Assembly (NCBI RefSeq): GCF_036997615.1
Contig: NZ_JAWLQA010000001.1
Strand: one strand, 5' to 3'
Source: Brachyspira sp949287565
Lineage (GTDB): Bacteria > Spirochaetota > Brachyspiria > Brachyspirales > Brachyspiraceae
Length of the DNA: 64,000 nucleotides
A program made the translations under genes and the position numbers. Position 1 is the first letter of the stretch. Each line of letters begins with the position of its first letter. Below the pieces are notes generated by a model that saw nothing but the letters and a program-made list of their open reading frames with translations, had not been told where the DNA came from and ran no database searches. Shown in pieces: positions 52,798 through 62,319 of this stretch.

Positions 52798-54696
52798 ATG
52801 GATACAAAAATAATAGATAATATAGATTCCAAAGTATTAAGGTATAAAAATATATTTGCAATACCTTCAATACATTCTAGAGTTTATTTTTCATTAGCTG
52901 TAAGAGAAGCTTTTGAAAAATTTAAACCAGATGTTGTAGCTGTAGAGCATCCTGCTAATTTTGCTGATTCATTAAGAGAGGCTGTAAGCAGACTTCCGTT
53001 TGTAAGCTTAATCATAAGAGAAATTGAAAATGAAGCTGTTTATATACCTATAGATCCCTGTGATTCTATAATAGAGGCTGTTCGTCTTGCTATTGATGAA
53101 GAGATACCATTCTTTCCTATAGATAAAGATATAACTTCAATAAACACTAATTCTCATTATCTTATGCCTGATGATTATGTGATGAAAAATATAGGACTTG
53201 AGAAATTCTATACTGAAGTTAAAAATAATTATATATTTCATAAAGATGAAACTGATGAAGAGAGAGAAATATTCATGGCTAAAAATCTTCATGAACTCTC
53301 TAAAAAATATAATAAAATACTTCTTGTTATAGGAATGTCGCATTGGGAAAATATTGTATCTATATTACAAAAACTTGATGATGAAAAATTAGATAATAAA
53401 GCAAAAGAAGAAATACTAAATAAAAAATTTTCAGAAGATGATGAAGAATATATATATTCAGAACCTAAAATATATAATGTACATAAAGAATCATTAAATA
53501 AAATGCTTGGAGAGTTTCCTTTCACAACTTATATGTACGAACTATACAGAAATGGAGAATTAGAAACTTTTGACAAGATACATATAATAGAAACAATTTT
53601 TAAAGAAGCAAAGATGAGATATAAACTTCCAATCTCATTACTTCAGCAAAAAAATATGATGAAGTATTTAAGGAATTTATGTCTTCTTGATAATTATATC
53701 ATACCGGATTATATAGATATGCTAACAGTGGCGAAATGCATGATAAACAATGATTATGCCTTAGAAGTAATGGAAGGTATGGAATATTATCCTCATTACA
53801 CTGAAGAAGATGAGAACTACCCTACCATAAAATTAAATAGAGATCCAAGCACAAACGGTATGGAAGGAATGCTCAAAGATAAAAAAATAAAACTTCATAA
53901 ATATGATAATGTATGGAAAACATCTTTCAAAAAAGTTAATGTTACAACTCGTCCTAGTGAAAAATACGAAGGAGAATGGGAAGATGTTTGGAATAAAAGA
54001 ACTAATCTACTTTCCCATGTACCTGAAGATATACTTATGGAAAAGCATATGAATATACTTAGAGATAAAATAAGAAATATGCTTACGGAGGACAAGGCAA
54101 GAATAGAACCTTTCACTGTAAGTATTAAAGATGGTATTGATATGCGTGAAACTATAAGGAATTATTATAAAAATGAAATATATGTCAGAGAGATTCCAAA
54201 AATCAAAGGTAATATAGGACATATGGTTGTAATATTCGATGATGAGCATGATGAAGATTATGATTGGAATATAGTTTGGTATAGCGAAGCACATGATGAC
54301 AGTGATTTAATCTTATATTCTACTGAACCTGGAAATACTTTGGTAGGACCTGGAATATCTAAATGCTATTTTGGAGGTTATGCTTCTTTAATGCCGCCTC
54401 AGGCTCCGCATGATGTTTGGAGAATGTATAGGCATCTAAAAAAAGAGGGAATAGTTAGAAATTATGCTGATTTACTTTTATACACTGCCATAATATACTC
54501 TGTTGATAAGTATTTGGGTTATGTTGCTCCTAATCCTCCTTCAAATATATTAAAAGAATTTGCTAAAAAGCATTCTGTTGAAATAGTTTATGTTCCGCTC
54601 ACCACTTTTTCAAGTGAGACTCTTAGAAAATTAAGACATTTCCATGTACTTGGTAATAAAAGGCTTAGAAAAATTGCTGATGATTATATAATATAA
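52798..54696 (+). CDS. Protein with N-terminal TraB/EreA-like domain, C-terminal region unknown
   Basis: The 632-residue protein begins (20-55) with AIPSIHSRVY, then KFKPDVVAVEHP. It later has VIGMSHWENI (about 178-186). The order of a His motif, PDVVAVE and a second G-x-x-H motif is that of the TraB/GumN/EreA superfamily of presumed metal-dependent hydrolases. Residues 190-632 are charged, without membrane segments, and unrecognised. They have a conserved-looking stretch FGGYASLMPPQAPHDVWRMY and a C-terminal basic end. It is probably coupled to PBP1A by position, which may hint at envelope control. Confidence 0.6.
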   Translation: MDTKIIDNIDSKVLRYKNIFAIPSIHSRVYFSLAVREAFEKFKPDVVAVEHPANFADSLREAVSRLPFVSLIIREIENEAVYIPIDPCDSIIEAVRLAIDEEIPFFPIDKDITSINTNSHYLMPDDYVMKNIGLEKFYTEVKNNYIFHKDETDEEREIFMAKNLHELSKKYNKILLVIGMSHWENIVSILQKLDDEKLDNKAKEEILNKKFSEDDEEYIYSEPKIYNVHKESLNKMLGEFPFTTYMYELYRNGELETFDKIHIIETIFKEAKMRYKLPISLLQQKNMMKYLRNLCLLDNYIIPDYIDMLTVAKCMINNDYALEVMEGMEYYPHYTEEDENYPTIKLNRDPSTNGMEGMLKDKKIKLHKYDNVWKTSFKKVNVTTRPSEKYEGEWEDVWNKRTNLLSHVPEDILMEKHMNILRDKIRNMLTEDKARIEPFTVSIKDGIDMRETIRNYYKNEIYVREIPKIKGNIGHMVVIFDDEHDEDYDWNIVWYSEAHDDSDLILYSTEPGNTLVGPGISKCYFGGYASLMPPQAPHDVWRMYRHLKKEGIVRNYADLLLYTAIIYSVDKYLGYVAPNPPSNILKEFAKKHSVEIVYVPLTTFSSETLRKLRHFHVLGNKRLRKIADDYII

Positions 54697-54752
54697 TTTA
54701 TAAATTAATTATCAAAATAAGATTAATATAAATAATTAAGCTAGATTAGCAA

Positions 54753-55481
54753 TTATTCTTTTTTACCTTTCTCTTTATTATCTAAAGCAATTTGACGGCT
54801 ATTAAAAGGACTGAATCTTAAACCCAACTGCAAACCAACACCAAATGCATCTGTAGATACATATTTTGTTTCATTAATCTTTTTTCTCACACCAAATTCA
54901 TAATCAAAATACAATCCAAAATTTGCACCTACATTATAATTATTAAATACAGAATAATCCAATGTTAATTTAATATAAGGTATAACATTCATTTTATCAT
55001 ATTTATTGACTATATCCAGCATATTAACTGTACTGCCCGCTGCCGTATAATTAGTGCCGTAAGTAACTGTCTTTTCTTCTTCAATTCCTGCTACAGGTAT
55101 TTTTAATCCGCCTCCAATACCTATAGAAAAATCATAAATATTTACCTTTGGCAAAATACCTATTTGAAAACTATGAAAAGCAGAAGTAGAAACAACCGAT
55201 TTTGTACTGTCAGAAGATATAGAAGATGAATAAGTATCATAACTATATCCTGTTTCAGCTAATATACTAAGCCCTATATTATTTTTAAAATCTATTACAT
55301 ATCCAAACTGTGCTGTAACACCTACATCAAAACCCAAACCTACTTCTTGTTCTGAGTTTCCCATAGGTATTCCTATAGACAGCCCAGCAGGTATATTTAT
55401 TATTCCTTCAAATCCGCTTGCTGCCAAAAGTGATAAGTTAATAGATATAAATATACTCATAATGAATAATAATTTTTTCAT
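54753..55481 (-). CDS. Exported outer-membrane-type beta-barrel protein
   Basis: The 242-residue protein has a signal peptide (1-20, ending LLAA). A body of alternating hydrophobic strands, Gly-rich turns and aromatic positions follows, from GFEGIINIPAGLSIGIPMG to a final strand GVGLQLGLRFSP. This is what small outer-membrane barrels look like. The last charged segment (NKEKGKKE) follows the barrel-closing strand rather than a terminal Phe. The function is unknown. It is a single gene with AAGGAG near the start. Confidence 0.65.
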   Translation of the reverse strand: MKKLLFIMSIFISINLSLLAASGFEGIINIPAGLSIGIPMGNSEQEVGLGFDVGVTAQFGYVIDFKNNIGLSILAETGYSYDTYSSSISSDSTKSVVSTSAFHSFQIGILPKVNIYDFSIGIGGGLKIPVAGIEEEKTVTYGTNYTAAGSTVNMLDIVNKYDKMNVIPYIKLTLDYSVFNNYNVGANFGLYFDYEFGVRKKINETKYVSTDAFGVGLQLGLRFSPFNSRQIALDNKEKGKKE

Positions 55482-55627
55482 ATTGGCAACTAAACTCCTT
55501 GTATACGCTTCATTACAATATTATCATCAATTTAAATATACATTTTTTTCAAAATTTATCAAATATGATTATATATATTATCGTAAATAATTACTTATTT
55601 TATATAATATGAAGCTATTTAAATATA

Positions 55628-57022
55628 TTATTTACCTATACAAAAGTTAGCAAATATCTCATTAATTACTTCTTCAGCATCAACCTTTCCGCTAACATTT
55701 CCAAGTATATTATTTAATATATTCATCTCTTCAGCAACTTCATCTAATGAATAAGACTCTAATGATTTTTTTATACATATATCAATCTGTTTAAGTCCGC
55801 TTTCTAAATATCCTCTCTCTCTATTATTAACATAAGTTTCTTTATTAAAAATATCCATATCAGAATCTGAAACATAATTTTTCAAAGCAGATATTAATTC
55901 ATCTTTTCCTGCTTTTGTTTTTGTACTTATATTAATTATATTAGCATTATCTATTTCTTTATTAAATTTTTTATCTTCATCGCTTTTATTAAGTATATAT
56001 ATAATATTTTTATTTTCTAATGTATTAAAGAACTCTATTAAATTAATATCATCTTCATTTGCTATGTCGCTTCCATCAAACACTGCAAGTATAATATCAG
56101 ATTCAAAGGCACATTTTTTAGCTCTTTCAATACCTTCAAGTTCAATATCATTATCAGCTTTTTTATGAAATCCGGCAGTATCCATCAAATAAAAAGGTAT
56201 ATTCTCAATATAAATATTTTCGCTCAAAAAATCCCTTGTAGTTCCGGCAATATTTGAAACAATAGCCCTTTCTCTATCTAATATCATATTAAATATACTG
56301 CTTTTACCGGCATTAACTCTGCCTAATATAGCAACCTTTATTCCATTAATAAGATTTTCAACTCTTTTGGAATTTGATAAAATATTTTCTATATCTTTTT
56401 TTATAATCTCAAAATTTTCTATAAGCTTATCATAAGAAAAACTTTCTGTTTCATCTTCGGGGAAATCTAATTCTCCATAAACAAGCATAAGAGAATTTTT
56501 TATATTTTCTCTTAGTTTATCTATCTCTCTTGTAAGCCTTCCCCTCATCTTATATATGCTTGCTTCAGCCATAAGCTTATTATTAGAATCTATCAAATCA
56601 TGTATAGCTTCAGCCTCACTTATACCTATTCTTCCATTAATATAGGCTCTGTATGTGAACTCTCCCCTATTAGCTGCCCTTGCTCCGTTTCTTATTAAAA
56701 GATTCATAAGTGCATCTATTACTACAATGCTTCCATGAGATATAAATTCTATTGTATCTTCAGATGTGAAAGTATTAGGAGATAAAGAAGATAATACTAT
56801 AACCTCATCAACGGGTATATTATTTTCATCTTTTATTAAAACATAATAACTTTTTCTATGCTCAAAATTATTTATATTCTTATTTTCATTATTAGCGTAG
56901 AAACATATTTTTGAAGCTATTTCTAATGCCTTGCTTCCTGACATTCTTATTATAGCCAATGCACTCTTTGAATATGGTGTTGATAATGCTGCTATAGTAT
57001 CTTTTATATCATACTCATTCAT
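55628..57022 (-). CDS. mnmE: tRNA modification GTPase MnmE
   Basis: The 464-residue protein makes the 5-carboxymethylaminomethyl group on U34 of tRNAs with MnmG. The N-terminal folate-binding domain has IAALSTPYSKSALAIIRMSG. The helical domain surrounds a G domain with GRVNAGKSSIFN, the DTAGFH switch and NKSD. It ends in the conserved CIGK, which supplies the essential Cys. It is the last gene of a short cluster with the BatD-like gene and tsaE, 9 bases after the former. Confidence 0.97.
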   Translation of the reverse strand: MNEYDIKDTIAALSTPYSKSALAIIRMSGSKALEIASKICFYANNENKNINNFEHRKSYYVLIKDENNIPVDEVIVLSSLSPNTFTSEDTIEFISHGSIVVIDALMNLLIRNGARAANRGEFTYRAYINGRIGISEAEAIHDLIDSNNKLMAEASIYKMRGRLTREIDKLRENIKNSLMLVYGELDFPEDETESFSYDKLIENFEIIKKDIENILSNSKRVENLINGIKVAILGRVNAGKSSIFNMILDRERAIVSNIAGTTRDFLSENIYIENIPFYLMDTAGFHKKADNDIELEGIERAKKCAFESDIILAVFDGSDIANEDDINLIEFFNTLENKNIIYILNKSDEDKKFNKEIDNANIINISTKTKAGKDELISALKNYVSDSDMDIFNKETYVNNRERGYLESGLKQIDICIKKSLESYSLDEVAEEMNILNNILGNVSGKVDAEEVINEIFANFCIGK

Positions 57023-57031
57023 ATTTTACTC

Positions 57032-58063
57032 TTAACTGTTTTCCTGCAAATGTTCCATTTTCTTTTGAAGTTTTTTCTGCTCTTTTAATTCTTTTCTTAG
57101 CCTTTTCTTTTCTTCTTTTCTTATCTTTTTATTTTCTTTTTCTTCTAATTTTAATGCAGTATATAAATTACCATTTTTTACTATATAATCAACACAAAAA
57201 TCATAATCTTTCTGCATTATTTTGAGTTCAGGAATTTGTCTTGCAAATTTTACGTAATCAGATTCTTCAAACATTTTTATTATGTATTCGCTTTCATTAA
57301 ATACATTTTCTTTGAATAATTGATTTATTTCACTAGTAGTCATATCTTCTATATTGAACCTGAATCTCTTTGTAAGATATCTTTTAAATATAAAAGTTAA
57401 TTCAAAATAATACTCTGCATATTTATTCTCATTATAATAAGTATTGCAATCTATTAGTTTTAATGCATTCAATGCTTCTGTATCTTCTTTTATATTTATT
57501 TTTTCATTGAATTTTCTTTCTATATATTTTACTACAGCAAATATCAATATTATTATTCCAATAATAGCAAAAACTATAAGCACAGCAAATAACCATACAT
57601 ATTTAGGCATAGGTATACCAATAGTACCTTTCATAGGAGGTAAAGTTTCTCCATCAGAGAAAGGATAAACCAATATAGTTATATCCTCACCATGAAGTTC
57701 TCTGTATTCATTATTATAATTATATGAAATCTTAAATGGATATACAACGAATTGACCTACATCATAAAAACCTAATTTATATTTTATGATTCTCTCTTTA
57801 TATTCTCCAACATTTCTAGTTTTATTTTCAACAGATATTATTCTGCATTTATTATCTCTATCATCAAATGATAAATCTTCAAAATTATAATCTATATTAT
57901 TTTTAGAAAGTATACGTACTTCATAATCTATAGTATTTCCAATAACAACATTAACAGATGAAATATTACTCAATGCATTTACTATAATATTTTTATCTAT
58001 TTGTTTGGAACATGACATCAATAGAGTAAATATCATTATAAATAATATAAATAACTTTTTCAT
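57032..58063 (-). CDS. Membrane lipoprotein with BatD/DUF4381-like features
   Basis: The 343-residue protein has a lipobox-like MSCS near residue 18. A beta-rich extracytoplasmic part runs to about 155, one membrane helix lies at about 160-185 and a cytoplasmic helical part follows, ending in a Lys/Glu-rich coiled coil (about 315-343). The part after the helix (ALKLIDCNTYYNENKYAEYY, FKRYLTKRFRFNIEDMTTSE) recalls BatD/DUF4381 proteins of aerotolerance clusters. No vWA partner is adjacent. It overlaps tsaE by 4 bases. Confidence 0.6.
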   Translation of the reverse strand: MKKLFILFIMIFTLLMSCSKQIDKNIIVNALSNISSVNVVIGNTIDYEVRILSKNNIDYNFEDLSFDDRDNKCRIISVENKTRNVGEYKERIIKYKLGFYDVGQFVVYPFKISYNYNNEYRELHGEDITILVYPFSDGETLPPMKGTIGIPMPKYVWLFAVLIVFAIIGIIILIFAVVKYIERKFNEKINIKEDTEALNALKLIDCNTYYNENKYAEYYFELTFIFKRYLTKRFRFNIEDMTTSEINQLFKENVFNESEYIIKMFEESDYVKFARQIPELKIMQKDYDFCVDYIVKNGNLYTALKLEEKENKKIRKEEKKRLRKELKEQKKLQKKMEHLQENS

Positions 58064-58509
58064 GAAATCAAACTAATCCTATATAATCTATTATTTTCTT
58101 CGTACATTTCTATTTCAAATAAATAGTATGGAGCTTCAAAATAATCTTTAAATTTATTTCCCCACTCTATCATAGTAATTCCATTCTCTCTTATTTTATC
58201 TTTGAAGCCTATATCATCAAGTTCTTCTTCCTTTTCAAGTCTATATAAATCAACATGCCTTAAAATACTTTCTTCACCATTTAAAATTATATCATACTCG
58301 TTTATCAAAGTAAATGAAGGACTGCTTACAATATCTTCGCTTTCCATTAATCTTGATAGTATTCTAACAAATGTAGTTTTACCAAATCCAAGATTTCCTT
58401 CCATTATAACTATATCACCGTCTTTCAATATACCTTTAAAAAATTCAGCAACTTTTTCTATATCTTCAAGGTTTATATTTTTTTCTTCTTTAATAATTTC
58501 TTTTTTCAT
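58060..58509 (-). CDS. tsaE: tRNA threonylcarbamoyladenosine ATPase TsaE
   Basis: From the ATG at 58509 the protein has 149 residues; a TTG 15 bases further upstream is also open. It has Walker A EGNLGFGKTTF, followed by ILSRLMES and the family-specific SPSFTLINEYD, HVDLYRLE and IEWGNKF. These identify TsaE, which powers t6A synthesis on ANN-decoding tRNAs with TsaB and TsaD. A TATAAT lies only nine to sixteen bases before the starts, and no ribosome site is visible, so the message may have a very short leader. Confidence 0.93.
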   Translation of the reverse strand: MKKEIIKEEKNINLEDIEKVAEFFKGILKDGDIVIMEGNLGFGKTTFVRILSRLMESEDIVSSPSFTLINEYDIILNGEESILRHVDLYRLEKEEELDDIGFKDKIRENGITMIEWGNKFKDYFEAPYYLFEIEMYEENNRLYRISLIS

Positions 58510-58562
58510 GTTTATTAACGTCAATATTATAAAATTATAATTTAAATTATAGAAATAATATA

Positions 58563-59543
58563 TTATAGAGTATTATTTGTCAAATGTTCATCATAGTCTT
58601 TTTTATCATTACATATACTAAGCATTTCCATAATAGCAAATATTGAAATTAATCTTAATCCAAAATTACTCATATCAAGTCCGGCAAGCATAAATAAAGT
58701 GAATACTATCAATTTAGGATAATAATATTTTGATACCAAACAGCTCATAAAAGATGTAAATAAAGTCATTAAAAACATTATAATAACTACAAGATAAACA
58801 GTAAATGGTAAATACATCACAATACCTAAAGCCCCAAAGAATGATATTACAATCAAAAAGAAAGAATTACCAAATACTAATATAGCTATTATTGATAATA
58901 TTACCATTATCATAATAAAAAAGAATGATTTATTAATATTTTTCATAACAACTTTTTTCATAAAAATTAATATATAAGCTATCATTAATATCAAAAATAA
59001 AAAAGATGATAATTTACTCATATAAGTTGATATAAAAGTAGATATATAATGAAAAATATCTGTATCTATTATTTTATTAGCTGATATTAAAATATAATTG
59101 ATATTAGATGAGGCTAAAGCAAGAAGCATAAAAACATATATTCCTCTATCCAATTCCATTATATTATTCGATTTTATTATAGAAACAAAAATTTTTATTG
59201 TAAGAACGAATATAGATATAAAATATAATAATTCTATATAATTATAAATATTAATTTCTATAGCATAAAGCCTTAAAGTACCTGATATAAGAAATAATAT
59301 TCCAAAAACAGCTAAAAAAGCCTCTGAATTAAATATGCAATTATAAAATTTATAAAATACCAAAAGAAAAAAAGATATTAATACAATATAATTCAAAATA
59401 AATGTAATTACATATATAAAAGAATTATTATCAATTACTAAAGCTCTGAAAAACAAATAGTTAAAAAATACAATGGCAATCAGCAAATATGACCAGAAAT
59501 TGTATGCACTTACAAAGGAAGTATTTTTATTCATTTGAATCAT
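58563..59543 (-). CDS. Multi-pass membrane protein of unknown function
   Basis: The 326-residue protein is almost entirely hydrophobic, with about ten membrane segments starting near residue 15. It has a soluble tail of about 20 residues (CNDKKDYDEHLTNNTL). No transport or catalytic motif is recognised. Two ATG codons (first and fourth) are possible starts. It lies 53 bp upstream of the tsaE start on the same strand and might be co-transcribed with tsaE. Unknown families of this kind are common in spirochaete envelopes. Confidence 0.65.
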   Translation of the reverse strand: MIQMNKNTSFVSAYNFWSYLLIAIVFFNYLFFRALVIDNNSFIYVITFILNYIVLISFFLLVFYKFYNCIFNSEAFLAVFGILFLISGTLRLYAIEINIYNYIELLYFISIFVLTIKIFVSIIKSNNIMELDRGIYVFMLLALASSNINYILISANKIIDTDIFHYISTFISTYMSKLSSFLFLILMIAYILIFMKKVVMKNINKSFFFIMIMVILSIIAILVFGNSFFLIVISFFGALGIVMYLPFTVYLVVIIMFLMTLFTSFMSCLVSKYYYPKLIVFTLFMLAGLDMSNFGLRLISIFAIMEMLSICNDKKDYDEHLTNNTL

Positions 59544-59607
59544 TAACTATTACCCAATTATTATATATGCTAATATAGTAATATTTTTATAGAAAAATTG
59601 CAAGAAT

Positions 59608-60351
59608 TTAAAATACATAGTTTCCTTTAGAATCTACTTTAATGTTTAATTCTTTTTTAGTTGTTTGGAATATATCATATCCTTTTTTTATATTTAACCA
59701 AAAATCTATTAAAGATTGATCATAATATTTTTTATAATAATCAAAATTTCTATCTGTCATTTGAAAAGGAAATATATAAACAGGTATTTTATTCTGTCCA
59801 TTATCTTTAGCATATACAGCATATAAATATATTTCTTTTATTTTATCATCAGTCATAGGCATGCATCCTATAGTAACATTAGCACCATGGATGAATATAT
59901 CTCCTCCTAATCTTGAAGCATTACTTTTCTTTTTGTCGGATTCATTTGGATAATTAATGCCTAATGAAAGATAATAACTGCTTGCAGGATTAAATCTGTC
60001 TATATAATAAAAACCTTCAGGAACCTGCAAATCTCCTTCCATTCTTTTAGGACCTAATATCCCAGATTTTGCTGCTATATTAAATGAAGCTATTTTTTTA
60101 TATGTACTGTCAGATTTATTTTTAGCATATATTTCAAGTATATCTTCTTGTTTGTATACTGTTATTAATATATTTAATTCTTCTAACTTTATATTATTAT
60201 TTTTTAATGTGTTTTTTACAATATTGTCTTTTTCTTTTATGGCTGTTCTCACCCTATTGTATCTTTTCTGATCATCAAGAAAATCTCCGGCAAATAAAAA
60301 AGAATTAATCATATTAAAAATAATAATTGCAATAATAATAATTTTCTTCAT
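59608..60351 (-). CDS. Exported L,D-transpeptidase (YkuD/YafK type)
   Basis: The 247-residue protein has a signal peptide (1-21, ending FLFA). A YkuD domain follows with VPEGFYYIDRFNP and the catalytic signature IHGANVTIGCMPM (His155, Cys163). The enzyme should act in the periplasm, making or cutting 3-3 cross-links or attaching proteins to peptidoglycan; the YafK subgroup includes a hydrolase. It is monocistronic by spacing. With PBP1A and the M23 peptidases it is part of a rich wall-remodelling set in this window. Confidence 0.9.
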   Translation of the reverse strand: MKKIIIIAIIIFNMINSFLFAGDFLDDQKRYNRVRTAIKEKDNIVKNTLKNNNIKLEELNILITVYKQEDILEIYAKNKSDSTYKKIASFNIAAKSGILGPKRMEGDLQVPEGFYYIDRFNPASSYYLSLGINYPNESDKKKSNASRLGGDIFIHGANVTIGCMPMTDDKIKEIYLYAVYAKDNGQNKIPVYIFPFQMTDRNFDYYKKYYDQSLIDFWLNIKKGYDIFQTTKKELNIKVDSKGNYVF

Positions 60352-60458
60352 AAAACACTCCTTATTTCGTAAAATATCGTAATTAGAAATATTTCCTTGA
60401 TTAAAAATATATTTTACTCTATTATTGCATTAATATATAGAATTTAAAGGAGGAAGTT

Positions 60459-60818
60459 ATGTTAACTTTCAAAACCATTGATGATAAAGAAATGCAGCAT
60501 ATAATGGATACTAAAGAAGTAAGCGATGATATAAAAAAATCTTCAGAAAATGTTTTAGCTATATTCACTCAGGATTGGTGCGGTGATTGGAAAGGCTTAC
60601 AAAGAGAATTAAATGCAAATAAGGATAATGCTGATATTGATATAACTATCTTTATCTGCCTATACAATGAAAGTCCTTTATATGAACCTTTTATGAATTT
60701 CAAAGAAAATGTATGGAATAATGATTTAATACCTTATTTAAGATATTATAAAAACGGTTCATTTGTTAAAGATACTAATCATTTACCTTTCCAAAGATTA
60801 ATAAAAGCATTTCAATAA
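60459..60818 (+). CDS. Thioredoxin-fold-like protein lacking the second active-site cysteine
   Basis: The 119-residue protein has a thioredoxin-like order: a helix, a VLAIFTQDW strand, then CGDW (41-44), a helix with LQRELN, a second strand IDITIFICLYN and a cis-Pro-like LIPYLRYYKNG. The CxxC motif is reduced to C-G-D-W, so it cannot form a usual disulfide pair; a monothiol function is possible. There is no signal peptide. The ribosome site is AGGAGG. A GNAT gene begins 7 bases later, suggesting an operon. Confidence 0.7.
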   Translation: MLTFKTIDDKEMQHIMDTKEVSDDIKKSSENVLAIFTQDWCGDWKGLQRELNANKDNADIDITIFICLYNESPLYEPFMNFKENVWNNDLIPYLRYYKNGSFVKDTNHLPFQRLIKAFQ

Positions 60819-60825
60819 AAATACA

Positions 60826-61275
60826 ATGTTTAAAATTGAGAAGGCGGGAATTGAAAATATTGAAGATATTTCTATTCTCGCCAAAAATATATATTTAAAA
60901 TACAATTCCAATTTAGATACCGATGAAGGTATTAATAATGTATTAACTTTTATATCTGCTAATAATATGAGGCTTAGATTTTTTATGCAAGGCTCTTTAA
61001 TGCTTATTGCTAAAAATGAAAATGATATAATAGTTGGAATGCTTGAAATAACTGATTTTGATCATATTTCTCTTTTTTTCGTAGACGACAAATATTTTAA
61101 ATTAGGTATAGCGAGCAGTTTATTTGAAGAAGCAAAAAATATTTTAAATTCAGACAAATACACCGTAAAATCTAGTCATTATGCATGCGAATTCTATAAA
61201 AAATTAGGATTCGTAGAATTATATAATGATATTCAGGAAGAAAACGGAGTACATTTCCATTATATGATTTATTAA
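60826..61275 (+). CDS. GNAT-family N-acetyltransferase
   Basis: The 149-residue protein is a single GNAT domain. It has KAGIENIEDISILAKNIYL at the start and the central beta-strands IIVGMLEITDFDHISLFFVD. The acetyl-CoA loop KYFKLGIASSLFEEAKNIL and the final CEFYKKLGF follow. The substrate is unknown. It is placed close behind the thioredoxin-like gene and probably transcribed with it. A weak ribosome site lies within the preceding stop region. Confidence 0.8.
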   Translation: MFKIEKAGIENIEDISILAKNIYLKYNSNLDTDEGINNVLTFISANNMRLRFFMQGSLMLIAKNENDIIVGMLEITDFDHISLFFVDDKYFKLGIASSLFEEAKNILNSDKYTVKSSHYACEFYKKLGFVELYNDIQEENGVHFHYMIY

Positions 61276-61359
61276 TAATTCCTTTTAATAAAAGTCAATT
61301 GTAAAAATATTAATATTATATTATAATTAACATAATATGTTATTGTAATAGGACTATCA

Positions 61360-62319
61360 ATGGAAAATATACTAGAAGTAGAAAATTTAAAAATGTACTA
61401 TCACACATCAAAAGGTTTAGTAAAAGCTATTAATGATATAAGCTTTACAATAAAGAAAGGCGAAACTTTAGGTATTGTAGGTGAATCAGGATGCGGAAAA
61501 ACTAGTCTTGGAACATCTCTTTTAAGAATGCCTTCAGTACCTGGTAAATATGAGGGAGGAAGAATAATACTCGATAATGAAGATATAATTCCTCTTAAAG
61601 AAGAATATATAAGAAAAAATATAAGATGGGCTAAGATATCTATGGTTTTTCAAGGCGCAATGAATTCTCTCACTCCTGTATACACTATAGAAAAGCAGAT
61701 GATAGAAACTATAAACAGACATATTGATATGAGCAAAGAAGATGCAATAAAACTTATAGAAGAATATTTGGGATATGTAGGGCTTCATGCCAATGTTGCT
61801 AAAAGATATCCTCATGAGCTTTCCGGCGGTATGAAGCAGAGAGTTGTTATAGCTACTGCCCTATTTTTGAAACCTAAACTTATAATACTTGATGAGCCTA
61901 CTACGGCATTAGATGTTATAGTACAGGCACAGATTATAAACTTATTAAAAAAATTAAAAAAAGATTTCGATTTGTCATTTATTTTCATAACACATGACTT
62001 AGCATTGGAGGCTGAAATTTCAGATAAAGTATGTGTTATGTACGGCGGAAAGATTGCAGAGCTTGCCAGCAATGAAGATATATATATAAATGCTAAACAT
62101 CCATATACAAAAAGACTTTTAGCAGCTACTCCTAGATTAAATAAAGCTGTAAGCAAATTAGAGTTTATAGAGGGTACTCCTCCTGATCTGCTTAATCCTC
62201 CTACAGGATGTATGTTTTATGATAGATGCAAGGAAAGAATAGATAAATGCAAAAATGAAGAACCTATATTAAAAGATATAGAAAATGGTCATTTATGTGC
62301 TTGTCATTTAATTAATTAG
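61360..62319 (+). CDS. oppD: Oligopeptide/dipeptide ABC transporter ATP-binding protein (OppD/DppD type)
   Basis: The 319-residue ATPase has Walker A GESGCGKTS, Q-loop FQGAMNSL, signature LSGGMKQR, Walker B LIILDEPTTALD and the switch His in ITHD. Its C-terminal oligo_HPY domain has the three-cysteine string GCMFYDRC...C, which in this subgroup can hold an iron-sulfur cluster. It should energise peptide or nickel import. No permease, OppF or binding protein lies within the window; the next gene converges and overlaps by 8 bases. Partners may be upstream of a promoter elsewhere, or follow another locus. Confidence 0.9.
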   Translation: MENILEVENLKMYYHTSKGLVKAINDISFTIKKGETLGIVGESGCGKTSLGTSLLRMPSVPGKYEGGRIILDNEDIIPLKEEYIRKNIRWAKISMVFQGAMNSLTPVYTIEKQMIETINRHIDMSKEDAIKLIEEYLGYVGLHANVAKRYPHELSGGMKQRVVIATALFLKPKLIILDEPTTALDVIVQAQIINLLKKLKKDFDLSFIFITHDLALEAEISDKVCVMYGGKIAELASNEDIYINAKHPYTKRLLAATPRLNKAVSKLEFIEGTPPDLLNPPTGCMFYDRCKERIDKCKNEEPILKDIENGHLCACHLIN

